From positions 1-64,000 of the forward strand of contig NZ_SLWU01000011.1 of NCBI RefSeq assembly GCF_004345675.1: a stretch of DNA of 64,000 nucleotides, in the 5' to 3' direction. A model generated the notes under the pieces. That model was not told the DNA's origin. It made no database searches and worked only from the letters and a program-made list of their open reading frames with translations. Positions 47,229-56,920 of this stretch are shown here, piece by piece (positions within the stretch are counted from its first letter, which is position 1; every line of letters begins with the position of its first letter). Both the position numbers and the translations under genes were made by a program. This stretch comes from Caldanaerobacter subterraneus. GTDB taxonomy: Bacteria; Bacillota; Thermoanaerobacteria; Thermoanaerobacterales; Thermoanaerobacteraceae.

Positions 47229-48787
47229 GTAGGATTTTTTTAAGACAACCCCTGAAACTTAGTTAATTTCAGCCTTCAACTTATCATGCTTTTTTATATA
47301 ACTTGTGCATATTTTAATGCTCTTAAAACCCTATATATTGGCGTTACTTTCCCTATATTCAAAACCGTAATATTATTTATCTTTTCATTTGTAGACGTTT
47401 TAACTCTCCTTACCGCTTCTTTTATTTGCTTCTTCGTTAATTTGTAACTTCCTGCATTTATATTCTTTTTCTTGCCCCATTCTACTTCTCTTAAGTCTCC
47501 TCCATTCTTGCTAAATACCCTTAATTTCGCCATTAGTTTTAATCCTTCTCTGCTCCACCCTAATGGATTCCTGCTTAGTCTTGCTGAAAATACATGGCTT
47601 ATATGTCCTTCTGCACTGCACCCTATTACATCTTCGTCTTCACTGTATATCTTTATCCCTTCCCAATTGTTTAGTATGTATTTCTTTGCTTCTTTTATCT
47701 TCTCTTTCTCTCTCTCTTCCTCTGCTGCCTTTATTAACTCATCAAATACCTTCTTTACTCCTTCTTTATCCCCTTCATTTATTGCTCTCCATATCTTATC
47801 CCTATACTTTGGCTCTTTTGATGTAGCTTTTAATACGTATTTGTTTAAATGATATCTGTCTAGTACAAACCTTGATTTTACTATCCACTCTAATCCCTCT
47901 TTTATCCACGGTGCCCCATCTCCTGCTATGTATATCTTCTCTATCTTCTCTTCTTTGTAATTGTCTTCTATGTAATTTGCTACATCTATCCATATGTCTT
48001 CAGGTTTCTCTCCTACATATGCTTTGTAATAGACATTCTTCAGTACGTTCCTTCCGTTTTTCTCTTCTCTACCTTCATGTATGTATACTAATCGTGGAGT
48101 TTCATCTCTCCCGTCCTGTAAAGGTACATGGTCCTCGTCTGCCTCTATGTATAAACCCCTTACTTCTTTCTTTTCTTTTATTTCTCTCTTTACTTCTACT
48201 TCCCCTATTTCCCTTATTGCATTTAATACCGTCTGTTTACTTAACTCCTCTGGACATGCTTTTTTACTACTTCTCTCATATGATTCTTCTATTGCGTTTT
48301 CTACTAACTTTATCTTTACTCCCTTTTCTATCCTATCGTGCCGTCCTATCTCTAATGCATCATCCACCAAATATGTATATCTCCCATCCTCTTTAGATTT
48401 GTAATATGTCCTCTCATATTCAATATCCCCAAGGACTGTCGTTAATCTCTTTTTATCTTTCCTCTCTACTACCCATTTTTCTTTCCTTCTCTTGTCTTCT
48501 TTTATTATCCTATCTAACTCTTCAATAATTGCTTCTATTGCCTCTCTACCTAGTTTGTCCGTGAGTTCCTTTATCCTTGCTACAAGCTCTGTAATATTCA
48601 TTCCTTTGTTTAACAAATCACCAAAAATTTCTACTACTTCCTCAGTGAAATTTAGAGCATTTTGTAAGTATAATATCCTCAAAGATATGTTTTTTCACAA
48701 GAGACCCCCCTTTCTGTGATGTTTTGTTTCCAAGTTCTATTTTATCACAGGGGTTGTCTCTTGTTTTTTTCACTCAAAAAATCCTAC
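47229..48787 (-). mobile_element. ISLre2-family insertion sequence
   Basis: About 1.56 kb bounded by inverted ends GTAGGATTTTTT (47229) and AAAAAATCCTAC (48787), with a second matching block AAGACAACCCCTG inside the left end and CAGGGGTTGTCTC inside the right. It contains one transposase gene. I cannot see a clear target duplication (flanks AGATACT and GATAATT), which fits later rearrangement with the neighbouring IS110 remnant. Confidence 0.85.
47294..48682 (-). CDS. ISLre2 transposase (UPF0236 family)
   Basis: 462 residues, full length for the family, with no internal stop. Conserved-looking parts: [20 protein letters not shown] near residue 80, [16 protein letters not shown] near 180, [18 protein letters not shown] and [17 protein letters not shown] near 250-280, and [20 protein letters not shown] near 365. 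The acidic residues in EADEDH, GDGAPW and AEGH are candidates for the DDE-type triad. Highly charged coiled-coil N-terminus. The element may still be active. Confidence 0.93.
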   Translation of the reverse strand: MRILYLQNALNFTEEVVEIFGDLLNKGMNITELVARIKELTDKLGREAIEAIIEELDRIIKEDKRRKEKWVVERKDKKRLTTVLGDIEYERTYYKSKEDGRYTYLVDDALEIGRHDRIEKGVKIKLVENAIEESYERSSKKACPEELSKQTVLNAIREIGEVEVKREIKEKKEVRGLYIEADEDHVPLQDGRDETPRLVYIHEGREEKNGRNVLKNVYYKAYVGEKPEDIWIDVANYIEDNYKEEKIEKIYIAGDGAPWIKEGLEWIVKSRFVLDRYHLNKYVLKATSKEPKYRDKIWRAINEGDKEGVKKVFDELIKAAEEEREKEKIKEAKKYILNNWEGIKIYSEDEDVIGCSAEGHISHVFSARLSRNPLGWSREGLKLMAKLRVFSKNGGDLREVEWGKKKNINAGSYKLTKKQIKEAVRRVKTSTNEKINNITVLNIGKVTPIYRVLRALKYAQVI

Positions 48788-48788
48788 G

Positions 48789-48941
48789 ATAATTTTACAC
48801 TATGGGTTTCAAAATATTGTATCTTTTATAATGAATCAATCAGATACAGTGAAAATGTTGTTTATAATTGCTTTGACACTTATTGTGTTGACAGTTTCAT
48901 GTCTATTATCTGTTAAATTTTATGAAAATAGGGAGTTTTAA
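48789..48941 (+). pseudogene. C-terminal remnant of the ABC permease
   Basis: In frame from 48789: IILHYGFQNIVSFIMN, then a hydrophobic helix (VKMLFIIALTLIVLTVSCLL) and the tail SVKFYENREF. A last helix plus a KxYxxREF-like end is usual for ABC-2 permeases of YtrC/D type. It resumes directly after the ISLre2 right end, so insertions removed or displaced most of this gene. Confidence 0.65.
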
Positions 48942-48947
48942 AATATG

Positions 48948-48988
48948 AAAGGGGACCGCTCTTTGTACAAAACCCGGGTCCCCTTTTA
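48948..48988. terminator. hairpin between convergent units
   Basis: AAAGGGGACC pairs with GGTCCCCTTT, then TTA. It can serve the broken permease and pepF. Confidence 0.65.
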
Positions 48989-49043
48989 GATATTTTACTT
49001 CAAAATAAAATTCGAATGAGAAGAACCTCTTCCAGTGTTTGAA

Positions 49044-50807
49044 TTATATTAAAGATATAAATTGGTCGATTTCTTCTTTTATGACATCTAAAGATTTTCT
49101 CCAGAAGTCTTTAGAGTGCAAGTCAAATCCTACGATTTTTCCTAAATCATAGAGATTTTTCTTCCCTGTCTGGGAAAGAAGGTTTTTATATTCTTCTACA
49201 AATTTTTTGCCTTCTTGATTGTACTTGTAAATTAGGCCTTTTACAAATAATTCCCCAAATGCATATGGGAAGTTGTAGTAGTTTAAATCGGCATCGTAAT
49301 AATGGGGCTTGTTTATCCACATGTAAGGGTGCAGGTAATTTTGGTCAAGGCCATCCCCGTATGTTTTCTTCTGAGCCTCTATCATAATTTGTTTTAATTC
49401 TTCAACAGATAAAGAATGGTCTTTTCTTCTTTTTATGACTTCATCTTCAAATAAGAATCTTGAGTAAATGTCTACGATGGTTTGTGTTGAGCGCTGCAGT
49501 GAGTTTTCTATAATTGATAATTTCTCTTCTTTAGAAGCTGTTTTTAATGCAGAATTCACTATAATATGCTCGTTGAAAATTGATGCTGTTTCCGCTATAG
49601 GCATCGGGTATCTTGAATTTATTAATGTTTCATTTGCTAGCAAATGGCCGTGATATCCATGCCCTAATTCATGAGCCAGAGTTAGAACATTAGAAAAACT
49701 CCCATCAAAATTTGCCAGTATTCTGCTTTGCTTTATTGGATGAAGGTTGTAGCAAAAGGCTCCTCCTCTTTTGCCTTCCCTTGGCTCTGCATCAATCCAG
49801 CTGTTTTCAAAGGCTTTTTTAGCAAATTGTGCAAGGTCCTCACTGAAGGAGTTAAAGTTTTCTACTATAAATTCTTTCGCTTCATCAAATGTAAATTTTT
49901 TGTCCAATTTTCCTACTGGAGCAAAAAGGTCATAGAAAGGTAGTCCATCTTTATGACCTAAAAGGCGGGCTTTTTCTTTTAAATATCTTCTAAATTCTGG
50001 CAGATATTCTTCTATAGCTTCAAGCATTGCCTCAAGTGTTTCAAAATCCATGCGTGAACGCTGAAGAGTCATTTCTAAAGGAGATGAGTATTTTCTCAGT
50101 TCTGTAACAGTTATTACTTCTCCTTTTATTCCATTGAGGCAAGCTGCTGAAGCGTCTTCTATTTTTTTATAGGAATTTAATTCGGCAAAATAAGCTGTCT
50201 TTCTTATGTAAGGGTCTTTGTCATAAGCCATATTTCTTACAACGGAAAGAGGCAGTTTTTTCTCTTCGCCGCTTATATTTATGTCTACAAGGAGTGTAGA
50301 GGTCAAAAGGTCATGGAGTTTTGCCCATGCTTCTGACCCTGTGTTTTTCATCTTTGCTATTATCGTCTCTTCTTTTTCTGAAAGTAGGTGCATTGCTTCT
50401 TTGACTGTCTCTTTTATAAAAAATTCGTGTTCCTTAAGATAAGAGGAAGACTGGATTGTTTCTTCCAAGTTCGGCATGTTCAAAAGCCATCTTTTAAATT
50501 TGGTCTCTGGCTCTGCAAGCATTGTGCTTAAGTTTTCAAGAGATTCCAAAGCTTTTAATGCCTTTTCATTTTTTACATCCACACTTAAAGATAAAGCAGA
50601 ATATCCTCTTACTTTTACCATTAAATCTCCCAGTTCATTTTTAAATCTTATGTAGTATTCGAGTTTTTCTTTGGAATTTTCATATGTTGTAAAGTTTTCT
50701 TCAGTCCAAGACCGTATGTGTTCGATTGATGAAGTTATTTTTTCGACGTCTTTTTGAAATTCTTCGCTGTCAAAGGAAGTATAAAGGACATCCAAAGACC
50801 ACCTCAT
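49044..50807 (-). CDS. pepF: oligoendopeptidase F
   Basis: A zinc endopeptidase (M3B) degrading oligopeptides in the cytosol. 587 residues with the HExxH site in TLAHELGHGYHGH near residue 380 and the third ligand Glu in PIAETASIFNEHI. The N-terminal half is helical (VRGYSALSLSVD, SYKKIEDASAACLNGIKG). It starts ATG 50807 behind GGGAGAGG. Peptide uptake by the opp system elsewhere in the window would feed it, but there is no linkage. Confidence 0.95.
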   Translation of the reverse strand: MRWSLDVLYTSFDSEEFQKDVEKITSSIEHIRSWTEENFTTYENSKEKLEYYIRFKNELGDLMVKVRGYSALSLSVDVKNEKALKALESLENLSTMLAEPETKFKRWLLNMPNLEETIQSSSYLKEHEFFIKETVKEAMHLLSEKEETIIAKMKNTGSEAWAKLHDLLTSTLLVDINISGEEKKLPLSVVRNMAYDKDPYIRKTAYFAELNSYKKIEDASAACLNGIKGEVITVTELRKYSSPLEMTLQRSRMDFETLEAMLEAIEEYLPEFRRYLKEKARLLGHKDGLPFYDLFAPVGKLDKKFTFDEAKEFIVENFNSFSEDLAQFAKKAFENSWIDAEPREGKRGGAFCYNLHPIKQSRILANFDGSFSNVLTLAHELGHGYHGHLLANETLINSRYPMPIAETASIFNEHIIVNSALKTASKEEKLSIIENSLQRSTQTIVDIYSRFLFEDEVIKRRKDHSLSVEELKQIMIEAQKKTYGDGLDQNYLHPYMWINKPHYYDADLNYYNFPYAFGELFVKGLIYKYNQEGKKFVEEYKNLLSQTGKKNLYDLGKIVGFDLHSKDFWRKSLDVIKEEIDQFISLI

Positions 50808-50984
50808 TTACCTCTCCCCCATTTTGTATAATATTTGCCAATTTGATTGTAAAATATTTTTAAAGATAAGTCAAACCTTTTCAGGGAAATGGTGTAAGAG
50901 CTTTTTGTTGTGTTTATTTATTCATTGAGGTATAATAAAAATAGCCTTTTGGAATAAAATTTAAAGACGAGAAGGTGGTGTAGC

Positions 50985-51734
50985 ATGCACAAAGTAGTTT
51001 TACTTCGCCATGGAGAGAGCATATGGAACATGGAAAACAGGTTCACAGGTTGGACAGATGTAGACCTTTCGCCTAGAGGAATTGAAGAGGCAAAGCAGGC
51101 GGGAAGGATTTTAAAAGAGAAGGGATTTACTTTTGATGTGGCGTTTACTTCAGTTTTGAAGAGGGCAATAAGGACACTATGGATTGTATTAGATGAGCTG
51201 GACCTCATGTGGATACCAGTTTACAAGTCCTGGCGATTGAATGAGAGGCATTATGGAGCTCTTCAGGGGCTTAACAAGGCAGAAACTGCAAAAAAATATG
51301 GAGAAGAGCAGGTAAAGCTTTGGAGAAGGTCTGCAGAGGTTAGACCTCCTGCTTTGACTAAGGATGACCCGAGATATCCTGGCAATGACCCAAGGTACGC
51401 CGACCTTTCTGAGGATGAAATCCCTCTCACAGAGAATTTGATAGACACTATAAATAGAGTTATTCCCTACTGGGAGTCCACAATTGCACCGACTATAAAG
51501 TCTGGCAAGAGAGTGATAATAGCAGCTCATGGAAACAGTTTAAGAGGCCTTGTGAAGTATCTGGACAATCTTTCTAATGAGGAAATAATGGAGCTAAATA
51601 TTCCTACAGGTATTCCTCTGGTTTATGAGTTAGATGAGAACTTAAAGCCTATAAGGCACTATTATTTAGCTGATGAAGAGGAGCTCAAGAAAAAACAGCA
51701 GGAAGTTGCGGAGCAGGGCAAAGCGAAGGCTTAA
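50985..51734 (+). CDS. gpmA: 2,3-bisphosphoglycerate-dependent phosphoglycerate mutase
   Basis: Glycolytic interconversion of 3- and 2-phosphoglycerate. 249 residues. [18 protein letters not shown] carries the phospho-His; [20 protein letters not shown] and [16 protein letters not shown] are the substrate loops; [14 protein letters not shown] contains the second His. Full length for the cofactor-dependent type. GAAGGTGG precedes ATG 50985. A 17-codon frame at 51754-51807 (MILRGKKSVEEAMKEFE) follows; it resembles the tail of sugar-binding proteins and may be a relic. Confidence 0.95.
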   Translation: MHKVVLLRHGESIWNMENRFTGWTDVDLSPRGIEEAKQAGRILKEKGFTFDVAFTSVLKRAIRTLWIVLDELDLMWIPVYKSWRLNERHYGALQGLNKAETAKKYGEEQVKLWRRSAEVRPPALTKDDPRYPGNDPRYADLSEDEIPLTENLIDTINRVIPYWESTIAPTIKSGKRVIIAAHGNSLRGLVKYLDNLSNEEIMELNIPTGIPLVYELDENLKPIRHYYLADEEELKKKQQEVAEQGKAKA

Positions 51735-51825
51735 GGGGCCTTTTGGGAAAAGATGATTTTGCGTGGAAAGAAGAGTGTTGAAGAGGCAATGAAAGAATTT
51801 GAATAAAGGACTTTTTAATAGATAA

Positions 51826-51858
51826 GGTAGGTATTTTTTAAATACCTGCCTTTATTTG
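51826..51858 (+). terminator. intrinsic terminator after gpmA
   Basis: GGTAGGTATTT pairs with AAATACCTGCC, then TTTATTTG. Confidence 0.85.
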
Positions 51859-52023
51859 TTATATTAAGGATTTTCATTTAGTAGGTGCGTTTCATTAATT
51901 TTTCCGTATGCGAAACAGTACAGGAAAAAACAACACTAAAGTTTTAATCAATACCGGGTGGGGGTATATTTTTTTATAAACGATGATTTTATAAATTTTT
52001 TAGTGAAAAAGACAACGTTTTTA

Positions 52024-52041
52024 TTGTCAGACCATAGACAA
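52024..52041 (+). promoter_or_regulatory. Rex-like 18-bp dyad upstream of ndh2
   Basis: TTGTCAGACCATAGACAA has the length and ends (TTGT...ACAA) of sites for the NADH-sensing repressor Rex, though inner positions deviate. It lies 40 bp upstream of a TATAAT (52082-52087) whose -35 is weak. The rest of 51860-52111 shows nothing else I can name. Confidence 0.35.
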
Positions 52042-52111
52042 AATGTGATTTGTATGATAAAATATTGACTAGAAAATTTGTTATAATCATATCAATCGGA
52101 GAGGTGTTTAT

Positions 52112-53902
52112 ATGGGTAATAACAAGAAAATTGTAATCATTGGGGCCGGGTATGGGGGCTTACATGCAGCGAAATTACTGAATAAAAAATTAAAAAATAA
52201 TCCTGATATAGAAGTAACACTTATAGACAAGAAACCTTATCATACTTTGTTAACAGATTTACATGAAGTAGCTGGTTCTAGAATAGAACCTGACAGTGTC
52301 CGCATTTATTTACATAAGGTTTTTGCTGGCAAGAGAGTAAACATAATACTTGACGAAATAGAAAAAATTGATCATGAAAAACAGCAAGTGATTGGGAAAA
52401 AAGGCGCATATCAATACGATTATTTGATTTTAGGCATTGGCAGTGAGCCATGTGATTTTGGTATACCAGGTGTATTTGAATATGGCTTTAATGTAGGGAG
52501 TTTGGAGGCAGCTATTAGAACGAGGGAACACATTGAAGAAATGTTTAGAAAGGCTAGTGTAGAGAAGGATCCGGATGAAAAAAAGAAGATGCTTACTTTT
52601 GTAATAGCTGGAGCGGGATTTACAGGAATTGAGACTGCGGGTGAATTGATGGAATGGACAAAAAGTTTGTGTGATAAATATAACTTAGACCGCAGTGAAA
52701 TCAAAATTATGGTAGTAGAAGCTTTAAATACAATACTTCCCAATTTAAATGCTAAACTGGCTACTAAAGCGCAAAAGTTTTTGAATAAAAAAGGAGTAGA
52801 GGTCTTAACTAATTCCCCTATTGTGGAAGTAGCCAGGGATTATGTTGTGTTAAAAGATGGGAGAAAGATTGAGACAAAAACTTTAATATGGACATGTGGA
52901 GTTCAAGGCAATAAATGTGTTGAAAATTTTGGGCTGGAATTAAATAGACGGTGCAGAGTCCAAACAAACGAATACATGCAAGCAGTAGGAAAAGAAAACA
53001 TTTATGTGATAGGTGACTTGGCGTATTATGAAATAGATGGGAAACCTATACCTCAAGTTGTAGAGACAGCGCTGCAGTCAGCGGAAACTGCTGTTCATAA
53101 TATAGTGGCAGACATAAAAGGGGAAGAGAAAAAAACTTTTAAACCTAAATATCATGGATTTATGGTATCCATAGGAAGTAGATATGCAGTAGCAGAACTT
53201 ATGGGTGTGTCTTTGACGGGTTTTTTAGCAATGGCTATTAAGCATCTTGTGAACATGCACTACCTTTTTGGGGTAGCTGGCATTGATGCTGTGTTATCGT
53301 ACATTTACCATGAGTTCTTTGAAGTCAAAAACAATCGCTCAATATTGGGAGGACATATTGCAGCCCATGTTCCTACTTTTTGGCTTGTCCTTTTGAGAAT
53401 ATATGTAGGCGCTTTGTGGCTTATTGAAGGCATAAATAAAATACAGCAAGGATGGCTTGACCCGTCAAAAATATTTATTATAACTACCTCTGATGTATCC
53501 GGCGCAACTGCTAATGCTACTTCTGGAGCTACTGCTGTTCAAACTTTGCAGCCTCTATTAAAGGAACCGCCGGCTTTTTATAAGTGGTTTATGGATACTT
53601 TTGTAGTACCCCATGCTTTCTTATTCCAGGTCATGGTAGTATTAGCAGAGGTGGCAATAGGATTGGCTTTAATAGCGGGTTTGTTTACTTTCCTTGCATC
53701 TGCTGGTTCTATATTCTTAGCACTTAATTTCATCTTGTCAGCAATGGCAGATAAGTCAATATTGTGGTATATCTTCGCTGCTATAGCTTTAATGGGAGGA
53801 GCAGGGAGGTCTTTTGGCCTCGACTATTATGTAATTCCATGGATAAAAAATTGGTGGAAGAAGACTACCTTTGCTCGAAAAACATATCTTTATATAAGTT
53901 GA
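52112..53902 (+). CDS. ndh2: type II NADH dehydrogenase with C-terminal membrane domain (Ndh2 of FLEET)
   Basis: Transfers electrons from NADH to quinone without pumping protons. 596 residues. FAD site IIGAGYGGLHAAKLL at the N-terminus, NADH site IAGAGFTGIETAGEL near residue 168, and YVIGDLAYYE for FAD near 300. After residue 420 comes a DoxX-like membrane region of about four helices (FWLVLLRIYVGALWLIEGIN, FQVMVVLAEVAIGLALIAGL and others) instead of the short amphipathic tail of ordinary Ndh-2. This form heads extracellular electron transfer loci as in Listeria. GGAGAGG precedes ATG 52112. Confidence 0.92.
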   Translation: MGNNKKIVIIGAGYGGLHAAKLLNKKLKNNPDIEVTLIDKKPYHTLLTDLHEVAGSRIEPDSVRIYLHKVFAGKRVNIILDEIEKIDHEKQQVIGKKGAYQYDYLILGIGSEPCDFGIPGVFEYGFNVGSLEAAIRTREHIEEMFRKASVEKDPDEKKKMLTFVIAGAGFTGIETAGELMEWTKSLCDKYNLDRSEIKIMVVEALNTILPNLNAKLATKAQKFLNKKGVEVLTNSPIVEVARDYVVLKDGRKIETKTLIWTCGVQGNKCVENFGLELNRRCRVQTNEYMQAVGKENIYVIGDLAYYEIDGKPIPQVVETALQSAETAVHNIVADIKGEEKKTFKPKYHGFMVSIGSRYAVAELMGVSLTGFLAMAIKHLVNMHYLFGVAGIDAVLSYIYHEFFEVKNNRSILGGHIAAHVPTFWLVLLRIYVGALWLIEGINKIQQGWLDPSKIFIITTSDVSGATANATSGATAVQTLQPLLKEPPAFYKWFMDTFVVPHAFLFQVMVVLAEVAIGLALIAGLFTFLASAGSIFLALNFILSAMADKSILWYIFAAIALMGGAGRSFGLDYYVIPWIKNWWKKTTFARKTYLYIS

Positions 53903-53929
53903 TAAAAGTTAAAGAGAGGGCTACTTGAT

Positions 53930-54310
53930 GTGAAAAAAGGTGATATTTTTATTATACTTTTTGTAGCGGTTTTATCTGTTGGGTTGTTGGTGTTTTATAG
54001 AATATCAGCAACCCAACAGTATCACCATAAATATGCGGTAATAATGATAGATGGTAAAGTGTACAAAAAGGTGTCATTGGATGATGTAAATCATAAAGAA
54101 GAAATACCTATAGTTACAAAGCAAGGTAAAAATATATTGTTAGTCAAAAATGGGGGAGTTCAGGTTATTCATGCCGAGTGTCCGGATAAAATCTGTATGA
54201 AAGAGGGATTTATTGATAAACCAGGGCAAAGCATAGTGTGCCTCCCCTTTAGGATTGTGGTAGAGATAAGGGGGGATAAAAGTGTGGAGATCGACGAAGT
54301 TACCTATTGA
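53930..54310 (+). CDS. eetA: EetA-like protein with NusG domain II fold
   Basis: 126 residues: one N-terminal membrane helix (IFIILFVAVLSVGLLVFYRI) and an external NusG_II-type domain with AVIMIDGKVYKKVSL, HAECPDKICMKEGFI and IVCLPFRIVVEI. The three Cys are conserved in this small family. In Listeria EetA is needed for flavin-based electron transfer, with an uncertain molecular role. GTG 53930 follows GAGAGGG. It overlaps the eetB frame by 29 bp. Confidence 0.85.
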   Translation: MKKGDIFIILFVAVLSVGLLVFYRISATQQYHHKYAVIMIDGKVYKKVSLDDVNHKEEIPIVTKQGKNILLVKNGGVQVIHAECPDKICMKEGFIDKPGQSIVCLPFRIVVEIRGDKSVEIDEVTY

Positions 54311-54833
54311 ATATACAAATATGTCCAGGACCAAGAAAATGGTTTTTTTGTCAATACTAGTTTCTACTTCATTGATTTTATATATTATAGAAGGAATGCT
54401 GCCTGTTCCTTTTATTGCTCCTGGTGCTAAATTAGGCCTTGCAAATATAATCACTGTTACTTCTTTGTATTTATTTGGTTTTATTGATACATTAATTGTT
54501 CTCATTGTGAGAATACTATTAGCTACTTTTTTTGCTTCTTCGCCTTCTACCTTTTTCTACAGTTTAGGAGGGGGCTTGTTAAGTCTTGTTGTTATGTATC
54601 TTGTCAAAAACATTGGGAAAAATCATGTTAGTGAAGTAGGAGTAAGTGTTTCAGGGGGAGTATTTCACAATATTGGGCAGATGTTGGTGGCTTCTGCAAT
54701 AGTTCAAAATATAAAGATAATGATATATCTGCCTGTGTTGATGATAGCAGGGATAGGAACTGGTATCTTTGTGGGTTTATCTTCTAAATTTCTTTTAAAA
54801 CACTGGAACAAATTAAAAATATTAAAATACTAA
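54282..54833 (+). CDS. eetB: EetB-like Gx transporter family membrane protein
   Basis: 183 residues, about five helices, of the family often labelled heptaprenyl diphosphate synthase component I. Key motif PFIAPGAKLGLANIITV near residue 42, and GGVFHNIGQMLVASAIV near 125. In Listeria the homologue EetB is required for extracellular electron transfer. GTG 54282 has AGGGGGG upstream and lies within the end of eetA. Proximity to the polyprenyl synthase also fits an isoprenoid role. Confidence 0.85.
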   Translation: MWRSTKLPIEYTNMSRTKKMVFLSILVSTSLILYIIEGMLPVPFIAPGAKLGLANIITVTSLYLFGFIDTLIVLIVRILLATFFASSPSTFFYSLGGGLLSLVVMYLVKNIGKNHVSEVGVSVSGGVFHNIGQMLVASAIVQNIKIMIYLPVLMIAGIGTGIFVGLSSKFLLKHWNKLKILKY

Positions 54834-54864
54834 ATTTTTCTTGATAAAGGTTAAAGGTGGTTAA

Positions 54865-55833
54865 ATGGATAAGTTTTGGAATGACAATTTAGAGGTAAAA
54901 GAAGAACTTGTAGAAGTTGTAAAAATCATGAAAAAGGGTGTAAAAAGTTCAAACAAATTAATTAGCGATATACTACTAGATATGGTAAATAATAGTGGCA
55001 AAATGTTAAGGCCTGCTTTTGTAATTATATCGGCTAAATTTGGAAATTATGATAGAAAAAAGATATTACCTTTAGCAGCTGCTATTGAGATGCTTCACAT
55101 GGCGACTTTAGTGCATGACGATATAATTGACAATGCTTTAATAAGGCGCAGTAAACCCACTATTCAGGCAGAATATGGTAAAGATTATGCAGTGTTTATT
55201 GGAGATTTTCTTTTCTCTCAAAGTTTTTTGCTTTTATCAGATAATATCAATGTTGCGAATTTAAAAAAAGTCTCTAAAGTGGTTTCAAGAATATGCAAAG
55301 GAGAGATTGCTCAATTTGAAAGCCGATATGACATAAATATTACAATAAGCGATTATTTAAAAAGAATAGCTGCAAAAACTGCTGCTCTCTTTGCTTTAAG
55401 CTTTTATGTGGGAGCTTATGAAAGCAACTGTGGAGAAGAGTTGTCCAAAGTATTGGCTAGTATAGGCTATAATATTGGAATAGCTTTTCAAATTATAGAT
55501 GATATTTTAGACTATACTGGGGAAGAAAGTGTTGTGGGGAAGCCTTTGTGTAATGATATACGACAGGGTGTCTTTACACTTCCTTTAATATATTCTTTAG
55601 AAAGAAATAGAGATGAAAAAATTATATCGTTGATAAAAAAGAGAAATTATTGTGAGGATGACATAAAACGCATTGTTGCATTTGTTCAACAAAATGGTGG
55701 GATAACCCAATCAAAAATGTTAGCAGAGAAGTATACTAAAAAAGCTTTTGACAAAATAGCTATGTTAAAAGATTCTCCACCAAAACAAATTTTGATTGAT
55801 GTGACGACTAAGCTTTTATATAGAAATTACTAA
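54865..55833 (+). CDS. dmkB: polyprenyl diphosphate synthase (DmkB type)
   Basis: Builds the isoprenoid side chain of a quinone. 322 residues. First Asp-rich motif LVHDDIIDNALIRRSKPT near residue 87, second FQIIDDILDYTGEESVVGKP near 210. Long-chain synthases of this type make heptaprenyl-like chains. In the FLEET locus it supplies DmkA. GGTGG precedes ATG 54865; 31 bp after eetB, so same transcript. Confidence 0.92.
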   Translation: MDKFWNDNLEVKEELVEVVKIMKKGVKSSNKLISDILLDMVNNSGKMLRPAFVIISAKFGNYDRKKILPLAAAIEMLHMATLVHDDIIDNALIRRSKPTIQAEYGKDYAVFIGDFLFSQSFLLLSDNINVANLKKVSKVVSRICKGEIAQFESRYDINITISDYLKRIAAKTAALFALSFYVGAYESNCGEELSKVLASIGYNIGIAFQIIDDILDYTGEESVVGKPLCNDIRQGVFTLPLIYSLERNRDEKIISLIKKRNYCEDDIKRIVAFVQQNGGITQSKMLAEKYTKKAFDKIAMLKDSPPKQILIDVTTKLLYRNY

Positions 55834-55870
55834 AATTGGTTAAAGGCCTTATTCTTGGAGGAGTTATTAT

Positions 55871-56896
55871 ATGAAAAAAATTACAGCATTTTTTGGTATT
55901 TTTCTACTGATATTTATATTTTCTGGGTGTTCAAATAAAAATTCTCAACCTATATCTGATACTAAATTTGCACTGGATACTTATTGTACTTTGACTGTAT
56001 ACGACAAGGTTCCCAAAAAAGTATTGGATGATGGATTTAAAGCCATTGAAGATATAGAAAAGAAAATGAGCGTCACTATAGAGGATAGTGAAGTAAGTGA
56101 AATTAATAAAAACGCAGGGATTAGACCCGTAAAAGTGTCTCCTGATACTTTTTACGTTATAAAAAAAGCAATACATTTTTCTGAAATTGAAAAAGGTTAT
56201 TTTGATATCACGGTAGGTCCTATAGTAAATCTTTGGAATATTGGTACCGATAAAGCCAGAGTGCCTTCAGCGGAAGAAATAAAAGCTAAACTTCCTCTTG
56301 TAAACTATAAAAATATAGTTTTAGATGAAAAGAATATGACAGTTATGTTAAAAGATAAAGGCATGAGCATAGACTTGGGAGGTATTGCGAAAGGCTATGC
56401 TGCAGATAAAGTGGCAGAAGTTTTAAAAAAAGAAGGTGTAAAGCATGCTATTATAAATTTGGGCGGTGATGTCCTTACAATTGGTACAAAACCTGATGGA
56501 ACTAATTGGCGTGTAGGGATTCAAACTCCTTTTAAACCCAGAGGTGAATATTTTGGGATAGTAGAGGTTGCTGAAAAAGCTGTCGTCACTTCAGGGGTAT
56601 ATGAAAGATATTTTGAAAAAGACGGAAAATTATATCATCATATATTAAATCCTTTTACCGGTTATCCTGCGGATAATCACTTATATAGCGTTACTATAAT
56701 AACAGATACTTCTATAGATGGTGATGCACTAGCAAAAGTTTTTGTTATGGGTTTAGATGAGGGTATGAGGGTTGCAGAAAATTTACCTGGAGTAGAAGCA
56801 ATATTTGTGACAGATGATAAAAAAGTGTATATAACTTCTGGGTTAAAAGGAAATTTTAGGATTACCGATCCAGAATATACCTTAATGACTAAGTAA
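55871..56896 (+). CDS. fmnB: FAD:protein FMN transferase lipoprotein (ApbE/FmnB)
   Basis: Attaches FMN covalently to Thr in target proteins outside the cell. 341 residues. Lipobox IFSGC after the signal helix anchors it to the membrane. ApbE motifs: FALDTYCTLTVYD, VSPDTFYVIKKAIHFSE, SIDLGGIAKGYAADKV, INLGGDVLTIG and SIDGDALAKVFVMG with the Mg2+ ligands. The likely substrate is the FMN-binding lipoprotein two genes downstream. GGAGG precedes the ATG. Confidence 0.94.
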   Translation: MKKITAFFGIFLLIFIFSGCSNKNSQPISDTKFALDTYCTLTVYDKVPKKVLDDGFKAIEDIEKKMSVTIEDSEVSEINKNAGIRPVKVSPDTFYVIKKAIHFSEIEKGYFDITVGPIVNLWNIGTDKARVPSAEEIKAKLPLVNYKNIVLDEKNMTVMLKDKGMSIDLGGIAKGYAADKVAEVLKKEGVKHAIINLGGDVLTIGTKPDGTNWRVGIQTPFKPRGEYFGIVEVAEKAVVTSGVYERYFEKDGKLYHHILNPFTGYPADNHLYSVTIITDTSIDGDALAKVFVMGLDEGMRVAENLPGVEAIFVTDDKKVYITSGLKGNFRITDPEYTLMTK

Positions 56897-56920
56897 TTCT
56901 ATTTTTCTGGAGGAAGTTCT

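Noticed and set aside
47872-48396. Leu/Ser-rich plus-strand frame opposite the ISLre2 transposase
   Set aside because: It is a shadow of a Lys/Glu-rich gene and has no start context.
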